Source: Bryum argenteum (taxonomy: Eukaryota; Streptophyta; Bryopsida; Bryales; Bryaceae). Taken from it: 64,000 nt of DNA. The translations under genes were made by a program, and so were the position numbers. Positions 57,053 to 64,000 of this stretch are shown here, piece by piece. The DNA lies in contig CM073321.1 in the NCBI GenBank assembly GCA_037043015.1, positions 33,644,101 through 33,708,100 of the forward strand. Direction: 5' to 3'. Each line of letters starts with the position of its first letter. Within the stretch, counting starts at the first letter, position 1. The notes under the pieces are model-generated. The model was not told the origin of the DNA and did not search any database. It was given only the letters and a program-made list of their open reading frames with translations.

Positions 57053-60000
57053 GCATACTAGTTATATTGAAAGATAAAATTTATATACACTCAATGGTGG
57101 CTGTTTTTGCATAAGACTACTTAGATATATTATAAATTCTTTCCAAACTATTACGTATCAAATTGGAAGTTTCGAATGCAAGGAGAAATCAATATCCACC
57201 AAATAATGAAGAATGTATGGTAAATGAAGTTTGATCAAAATTTTGTACTAATGTATGTATATATGTGCGTAAAATACAACAAAGTAGATTATGTGGTATC
57301 CATTGTTTTCACTATATTTTCGTATATTTCATTTTTTTATTACTGTATTTTAGTGTATTCTATGTATTATTTTTGGTAACTAGTGAAAAGTAATAGCTCA
57401 AAATGTCTATATTTTAAACATAGTGCATGCCTTGTATACCTAATAATGCTACTCCATGTCACACCAAACACAAGACAAATGTACTTTAGTGTGTTTTAGG
57501 AGGTCTATTTAATTAATCAAATTGGATAAACTTCTAAAAATCTTATAATGTAATACATTCATATGATATAATAGTTATATCATAAAGCACTTAAGATAAT
57601 GACGGGTCAACGACTTACGCTAGATGAAATAGTAATTGCTCGATAGTGACATGGAGAATGATGAGGAGAACAATTTGACAATTTTGATCTAATACCATTT
57701 TTCTAATAGAGGAACAAACATAGGATACATTGGCTTATTAACTTGCCTAGAAAGATCCAATCTATCAACATGAAGGACAAATAGGCAACACCCAATTGAA
57801 AGAGAGATAATCACAAATAAAACATCATTCAATAACATCAAAAAACAATTTAGAGTAAGAAGTTTAGAAGAACAGACGCATATGTGAAATTCTCGAGGAG
57901 GTCTATGCTTTTCTCAAAGCACGAAAACTCTCATTCAAAATTCTCTACAAAACATTCTAGATGATTTTTTTGCAATGACACTTTGAGTTAATTGTGAAAT
58001 TGGAAACTCTTGTAACATTCACTACACCTCTGTATAATTAAAAAAAAGTTCCAATCCTGAAACTCTCTAATGGTCTTTGCCTACCTAATATTCCACCCAA
58101 AGTAGCATGGTATCACGTCTTGAAAGCCAAATAGTGTAGCCAAATGATGTTATTGGGGCAATATCGACTCCACATGGACCTCATGAACAACTACAAACTA
58201 AATGATGAATTGTAAACGTACGTGAATCTGTCAACAACACTGCCCAAACGACGCCTATGTTCTTCATCTTCAACAGATCGATTTGTTTGAGAGAACAAAG
58301 TAAAAATGGTGATTTTATCCAACCAAATACATGACAAGTTTTAGACCCAAATTTATTGATGGTCTAATATATGATGATAATGCTTTACATGTTCTTGAAT
58401 ACATTTGCAATACTGAACTATATCAGACAAAAAAATTATTAAAAAAGTAAATGTTTAGGCCATGATTTGACAAGATCATCTAGAAACACATTTTGTGACG
58501 GTGAGCATTGCTGAGATACACTAGAATGATCCTCTCTGGATTCGTAAAGAAGTAACTTATCATGATACAATAATTGTGGAGCACACTCATGCTTTAATAA
58601 AAAATGAGAAAATAGACCTAATTTAACGTGAACCAGTTGCTTGCACTAGATATTTTGAATATTGAATCTAGGCTTTTGTCCTAAAGTATCATATCGCGTG
58701 CCAACCACATTGTCGGCTTAAGTGCAGTGTAACAAAATCCTTCCAAGCCATGCTTATTCTAATTCCAACCTGCAAGTAGACACATCTCTTGTACAACTTC
58801 AAAACAAACTTGAGTTGTAAGTCAATTCCTCTTACAACAAAGTAGGTGGAACTTCAAATGATGACACACCATCTAAACAAAAAAGTAGAATAAACTTTGA
58901 AAATACAAAGAGTTTTTTAGCAAAGATAAGGCCTGCAAAGCCTTATTTACTCGCCCCATGCGCCTCAAATGAAGCCCTAGTCATGATAGCGCACCATTTT
59001 TTACACAAACAATCTCAATTAATGGGATGGTAAGTGAGAAAATACTGCCGTACTCTTAACTTCCTCGCGATCCCCTATGTCTTCATGGACAGAGCCAATG
59101 ATTAGTAGGAATGTGATATAGAGGTAGAGCCAAGTAGTACATGTTCCAAGCTAATGAAAAAACACCACATAGGATCATTGTAGGAGCCCATTGAGCTCTC
59201 CTATACTTCATACATTTCAAGTTCACGGATATGATATTTAGATTAAGATCCACATTGCCATCAATCTTAAGCAAATGTCAAGAGCACAATCTCTAGCATG
59301 GTTCTTCTAAATTCGCCCATCATAGCCTTTTAACTCCAACTTACTACATGTAAGCACCTTCTTTACTCACACGATAATTCTGCTTGATGTCACGTTCAAT
59401 ATAGTTGGTGCTATTTGTTGTAAATGTACAGAATCACGTGGTAGAAATATCCGTAACATTGGTCTATAATTGTTAACAATCCGCCTCCCCGCATAGTGGC
59501 ATACTTCAAAGTGTTACCATGTTGTGCAATAGCAAGGTTCTCATCTGCTATAGGAATGATTTGTTGAGACATTTGTGCACATGTCTTCTATACCTACACC
59601 TATGTATCAAGGTCATCCATGTTGCTCACCATCTCAAGAACCCTTCAAATTGAAGTTAGTTGAACTAGATTCCTTCTATATAAGAAGAAGTAGGGAGCAA
59701 AGGAAGGAAGAACGCCATATTCATTATTTTGAGAGTATCCCTCAATAATGAGAGTATTGTTGAGTCCCAGAAGTAATGATAAAACGCCAAATAGGCCGTT
59801 AAAAATGGTATTAAGTAGATATAGATGGATGAATAATTGTATACCAAAATGGAATATACAGGAATGTATGTTTATTTGTAGACATTGTATACACCAATTG
59901 ACCCCGTCAAACGAAATATGCTCATCCAGATATAAATGTGAGCTCTAGTTACATATGAATGATCTGAATGTACGATGGTAAATACAATATTTCTATACCA

Positions 60001-60092
60001 ATAGAACAATACAGTATTGTGTTGAATGTCGGCTATCTATGAAGAACTACGCCGATCAATGTTCTCTAAATCATATCTAGACTGTTGCCATA
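57053..60092. other. AT-rich DNA with no supported gene
   Basis: Only short scattered open stretches; none has a recognisable motif or splice pattern. Probably old repeat-derived DNA. Confidence 0.45.
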
Positions 60093-62049
60093 TCACAAGT
60101 GCGAACGGCTTCGAATTTTTGCTAGTGCCTTCCACACTTTTGGTCCATGACTGTAGCCTGTATATGGTGATGAACGAGAACTTGATTTTTCCCATCTTTG
60201 AAGCTTCAAAATCAGTTGCTCCCATGCATCACGAACTGGAGGACAAGTAACTCTGGGCTGAAATCCATCGTGTGATTGAGTCTCGCGGTGACCCTTGTGT
60301 AATGGCGGGCGCATAGTACGGAAGGGCAAACGCGAGGTATCAACAGCATGGGCAACAGACGGTTTAGGTAGCCCCATTAATTCTGTCATCCACTCTCCAA
60401 GTTCTGTTGCCGGCTCCAAAGACTTCAATGGACAAGGAGTAGAGAGAGAATGTGTTGTCGCACCACGAAATATTTTCAGCGACGATGCCTTATGAGGTGA
60501 TACAGGAAGAGGCGGGGACTCAAAGATGACCGGTATGGGCACGACTACTGCAGCAGTCGCCTAAGTCCATGAAAAGAGATAGTGAAATGTAGATAAATCA
60601 AATTACGATTGAAGTTAACAACCACAGAAAAATTCATAGATGAACTGCTTCACGTATTACATACCTGTACCGGAAGTGCATCCTCGACTAACTCGGAATC
60701 ATCATAAAGCTTTTTTTGCAGAGCGCCACCTTGACTTGATTCGTCTATCATGGTACGGTTCTTCAGCAGATAAGGAGAACATGGAGAGTGTGGTCGTTTA
60801 CCGTCATAAGGAAGACTATCCACAACACCATCATCGATTGCGATTGTCGAGTAGTCCATAGTTGATTGTGTAGTAGCTGCTGAGTACATTATATGGCCCA
60901 TTCCACTCTGCGAAATTGTGTATTTTCCGTAGTCCAAAATCGAATCAGCAGAAAGAGCGCAACGGAAATCAAAATCATTGTCCAAACCCGAGACGGAATT
61001 GGACACCTGGATACAAATTCATTTTAGAGGAATCATCAACGAGGATGATATGCAATATGATATAGCCAAATCAGCTCGACTCGAGTTAAATCAATGCTGA
61101 GAAAACTAGCACCATCAAATACTACGATAAAATAAAAGGTCGGACACAAGCCCGCTCTAAAACAAAATCAGTCCGAGAGGAAACAATATTATTAAAATCA
61201 TTTATTATAATCTACACAATATACATGGCAAATTTGAATCATGTCTGGTGAGACCAATCATGGTTAACTAGCCTAATCAAGCACTAGCTTTCTAGAAGGC
61301 TCTACTGCGTTACTAAGCTCTTCGTATTCTGAAGTATCGAGCTCTTCAGAGAGCATTCTACGCCCCCTGTTGTCTTCCCTATGGAGAGACAACAAGCCCT
61401 GACCGCGCCTTTGATGTAGGCGTTGAATCCAAGGGAGGAGCTTGTCCACCAAGAATCTGTCAGATACATCATGCTTTGACCACGAGACTGGCAGTACGAC
61501 ATTCTCTAGTTCATTCACAACGTGCTTCTCATGGCTATCGTCGATGATGATCGTGTCATGCTCATTAAACTTTGAGTTCAGAGCACCAAAAAGCATATCT
61601 AGTGGTTTGAGGAAGAGATCCTTATTAGTCCCCTTCAACTTGAAGTTGAACAACTTATTCCGTGGTCCACGAACCTTGACAACCTCACATGAGATCTGCC
61701 CCCAAATAAGGTACGGAAAGGCCACACCCCGAAACAAGTAGTCACATATGGACTTCGTGGTCGCATGAACCATCGAACTCCATACGAAGACGTATGCAAC
61801 TTCACTCAACTCACGAAGGAAATCAAGGCAGAAGGGCTAAACGAAAACGGCCTTGAGACCAATCAGAGCGGGTAGGAGAGAGGAATGTGCACTCGCGACC
61901 ATGTTGTAAACTTGGTCCTTTGGCATAAATCTCTTCTTCTTGCAGACACAAAGAATACAATTCAAGTCCAGGATGACATTGAGCCACTTGCATGGCACCC
62001 TTGAAGGAATAGAACGAGGGAGATCCTCCACGGCATCATTACGCTCCAT
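60093..62049 (-). CDS. FCP1/HAD-like family protein, copy 2, C-terminal exons (possibly broken)
   Basis: An ATG at 62049 begins MERNDAVEDLPRSIPSRVPC, followed by WLNVILDLNCILCVC, which aligns with the DxDxT/V motif of FCP1/NLI phosphatases but has Asn for the second Asp. Then EVAYVFVWSSMVHATTKSIC, NKDLFLKPL, DTIIIDDSHEKHVVNELENV and LLPWIQRLHQRR (to about 61280) follow the HAD order, including the late Asp pair. A TAG at about 61820 (AVFV-stop-PFC) interrupts the frame. Exons about 61008-60665 and 60561-60093 continue with a Ser/Pro-rich tail ending RSRSHL-TGA. Without the catalytic Asp pair this is probably a pseudophosphatase. Whether 62049 is a true start, or continues from the upstream exons, is unclear. 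Confidence 0.55.
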
Positions 62050-63010
62050 CGTTGCTCATCCTCCAGTCTCTAAATTCTGCGTTCCTTGTGCTTTCGAGTA
62101 AACATTGCTTCAACTTCCATCCTTTGTCGCGCCTGCGCCTCCTCCTGCATTCTAACAAGCCTTTCCATTAGAGTGTCAACAGATGATGATTCCCTTCGCT
62201 TCTTCTCACGCGAAGGGGTGGAAGCCGGAAGAGAGCTATCGGAGAGGCCATGTTTATGGGGATGAAGAAGATGAGAAGATGAGCCTCGTCCAGTTTGGGG
62301 CGTTATCGGAAGTTGGGATTCGTAGGCCTCAACTTCTTGATCAGGATTGTCATCGTCGTCACTTGTCCCGATTACTATCCGTCTTGGGGCATTCACGTCA
62401 AGTGGTAACTCTACTCCCCTGCCCTTTTTCTTCGCCTTCTCCTTCTTGGCCTTCATGGCGGGTGGTGGTGGTTCCAGTCTTTCCTTGGATCCGGAAGCCT
62501 CACCGATCGGGTACCCACCTTCAATATCTTGACGATCCAAGTTGAAGACCTCCATCGAAAGTTTGACGACTTCGTCGTGCTCGTTGCTAGAGCTGATCGT
62601 GTAATTCATCAGCGAACACATCTGCGAGTAGACATAGCAAGATATAAACATCTCAATAACTTGTACGTTTAACCCGATTTGAGTTAAAACGGACCTAGCG
62701 TGTGAGAGCAGTATAATAATCGGCTGTTTGCATTCAACTCGACTCGTGTTCGATACGAAATATGAACTACTAAGCGCCAGCAATCAATACATTCAACTCG
62801 AGTCGAGTTAAATTTAAGAACGCATGAGAAAACATGGTTTTGTAGTAGATTTAATAATCCATTCAACTCGAGTCGAGTTGAATAGAATCCAAGTTAGTGT
62901 GAAATGATCCCTCGACACTGAAGTGCGCACTAACCTTGACTCCAATTAAATACAACAAACTTAGGAAGAAACAGATTCATGTCAAAATAGTCAACTCGAA
63001 TCGAGTTGAA
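61073..63010. repeat. Third palindrome family, TCAACTCGAGTCGAGTTGA, in introns of copy 2
   Basis: Copies at about 61073, 62668, 62731, 62790-62813, 62861-62884 (best match, extended by AT pairs) and 62991-63010. Five of six lie in the single intron between block B and the linker exon (about 63035-62623); the other lies between the HAD exon and the next exon (about 61280-61008). The sequence is nearly perfect about its central base and unrelated to the palindromes of the other loci. Confidence 0.8.
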
Positions 63011-64000
63011 ATATAAAGGATGTCCTTATCCAGGCCGCACAGTAGAGCTTCCCGCCTCCAAAAACACTAAGGATCGCATCCCTTTCCATGTAGAAGAGAT
63101 CAAGCAGCTTCAGGTAGAACTCCATCCTCAATTCTGTATTATAAATACGGTACTCGAGTTCGTTGTATCTCCCGCAGATGTTGAACTCTGGAGTGTCGGG
63201 GGCCGTGAAGAACTTCGGGAGGTTAGTAATCTTCAGTTTCTGCGATTTTTGAAACAAGAAGAGGATCCGGACATGATCCTTGGCCTTCTTGGTCGAGAGA
63301 ATATGATCCTCAAGTCGCTCATATGGAGCCGGAATATATTCCGCATACTCTATCTTGTAGTTCTTTCCGAACTTGCAACTATCGAAGTGATTCTTAATCT
63401 TTGCCTCAACATCCCTACTTCCTCAGATTCAAACCCAAACGGAGATTTCAGTAACCACCGAGTCCGTCATAGACTTTAGGACTTGGAGGACGTTGTAGAA
63501 GTACGAGCCTAATGACGATCTTGATGAAACTGATACCTCCTGTGCTCCGGGGAGATTACGGAAGTCCATTATTCCGACCTTGATTCTCTTGGAAGATAAT
63601 TTGTTCCAAGAGTCACCGTGCCATTCCCTTAGCACATCGTTGTCCAGGTTGTAGGCCCTGAAGTTTGCCTCGCCCTTTGGAACCTGAAACTTCCCCTTGT
63701 TGGCGAGAAAGACTCTAAAGAACTCTGCTGCATACGGCAAGAGTTGCTCTACAGACTTGTTCTTGTTGCTGGGGAATTTGGACCAAGCGATGAACGTCTC
63801 TCCGGGATTCGTAATCATAACGTTTAGTGTAGCAGGCGTTATCTTAAAATCGTTCTTAAATTTCTTCCAGTTCTCCGTCCTAAAGTCCCTACTCGTGCTA
63901 AACAGCATTAAGTCACGGCGCATGTTGTGAATCACACGCTTCACGATGGTCTTCCTCTTGCAGCGCTCCAGCCAGTCGTAAGAGCTGTAGCAATCTACAA
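62070..64000 (-). pseudogene. FCP1/HAD-like family, copy 2, N-terminal blocks (runs off the window)
   Basis: Block A (63944-63530): MKRVIHNMRRDLMLF, FKITPATLNVMITNPG and WNKLSSKRIKVGIMDFRNL, related to 23.8-24.5 kb. Block B (about 63400-63037): HILSTKKAKDHVRILFLFQK and NTELRMEFYLKLLDLF, related to 25.4-25.7 kb. Linker exon (about 62622-62070): Lys- and Ser-rich with a predicted helical end (RMQEEAQARQRMEVEAMF). At the end of block B the donor reads TGG/ATAAGG where copy 1 has GTAAGC, suggesting a G-to-A loss of the splice site. The gene starts beyond the window edge. Function unknown. Confidence 0.55.

Overview
The window looks like nuclear DNA from a streptophyte (a land plant or close algal relative; I cannot fix the species). 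Coding regions are split by short GT-AG introns, and the transposon families are plant-type (CACTA/En-Spm, PIF/Harbinger, Tc1/mariner and MITEs). Its one clearly healthy gene is a 26-exon plant-like insulin-degrading-enzyme (M16) gene. There is no operon-like organisation, rRNA, tRNA or CRISPR.

Layout. 1-5101: right-hand part of a CACTA element, with a multi-exon element gene (Transposase_24/DUF8039-like). 5173-9860 (minus): decayed multi-exon gene with a ParB/sulfiredoxin-like GGQHT segment followed by a possible SAM-methyltransferase-like segment; its introns carry 20-bp palindromes. 10.3-13.8 kb: GC-rich putative 5' region of that gene, then AT-rich DNA with tandem arrays and a 758-bp TTAA-flanked element. 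13.9-19.4 kb: DUF7869/RNase-H-like transposase-type gene, reading frame largely preserved but interrupted by nonsense codons, flanked and punctuated by GATC-centred palindromes. 20.7-21.1 kb: small unknown broken gene. 22.5-28.6 kb: degenerate copy of a gene family ending in an FCP1/HAD-like domain, with its own palindrome family. 28.9-32.1 kb: retroelement-like remnants. 33.9-38.2 kb: dead PIF/Harbinger element with a trihelix/NAM-associated ORF1 and a convergent transposase. 38.8-40.4 kb: 180-bp coding tandem repeat and more retroelement-like sequence. 40.3-41.3 kb: three hairpin/MITE elements. 41552-49507: intact M16 metalloprotease gene. 49.8-55.9 kb: TTAA-flanked element, large foldback element and two Tc1/mariner copies. 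56-60 kb: AT-rich repeats. 60.1-64.0 kb (minus): second copy of the FCP1-like family, with a third palindrome family in its introns.

Two themes stand out. First, several degraded genes carry locus-specific short palindromes, placed in introns or just outside the gene. Second, the decayed genes keep long frames but carry nonsense codons mostly explained by C-to-T or G-to-A changes, the pattern expected of heavily methylated, silenced DNA. The protease gene shows none of this and argues for the standard genetic code. The product names for the M16, Harbinger, mariner, CACTA and DUF7869 genes rest on recognisable motifs; the methyltransferase part of the ParB-like gene and the functions of the FCP1-like family are inference.
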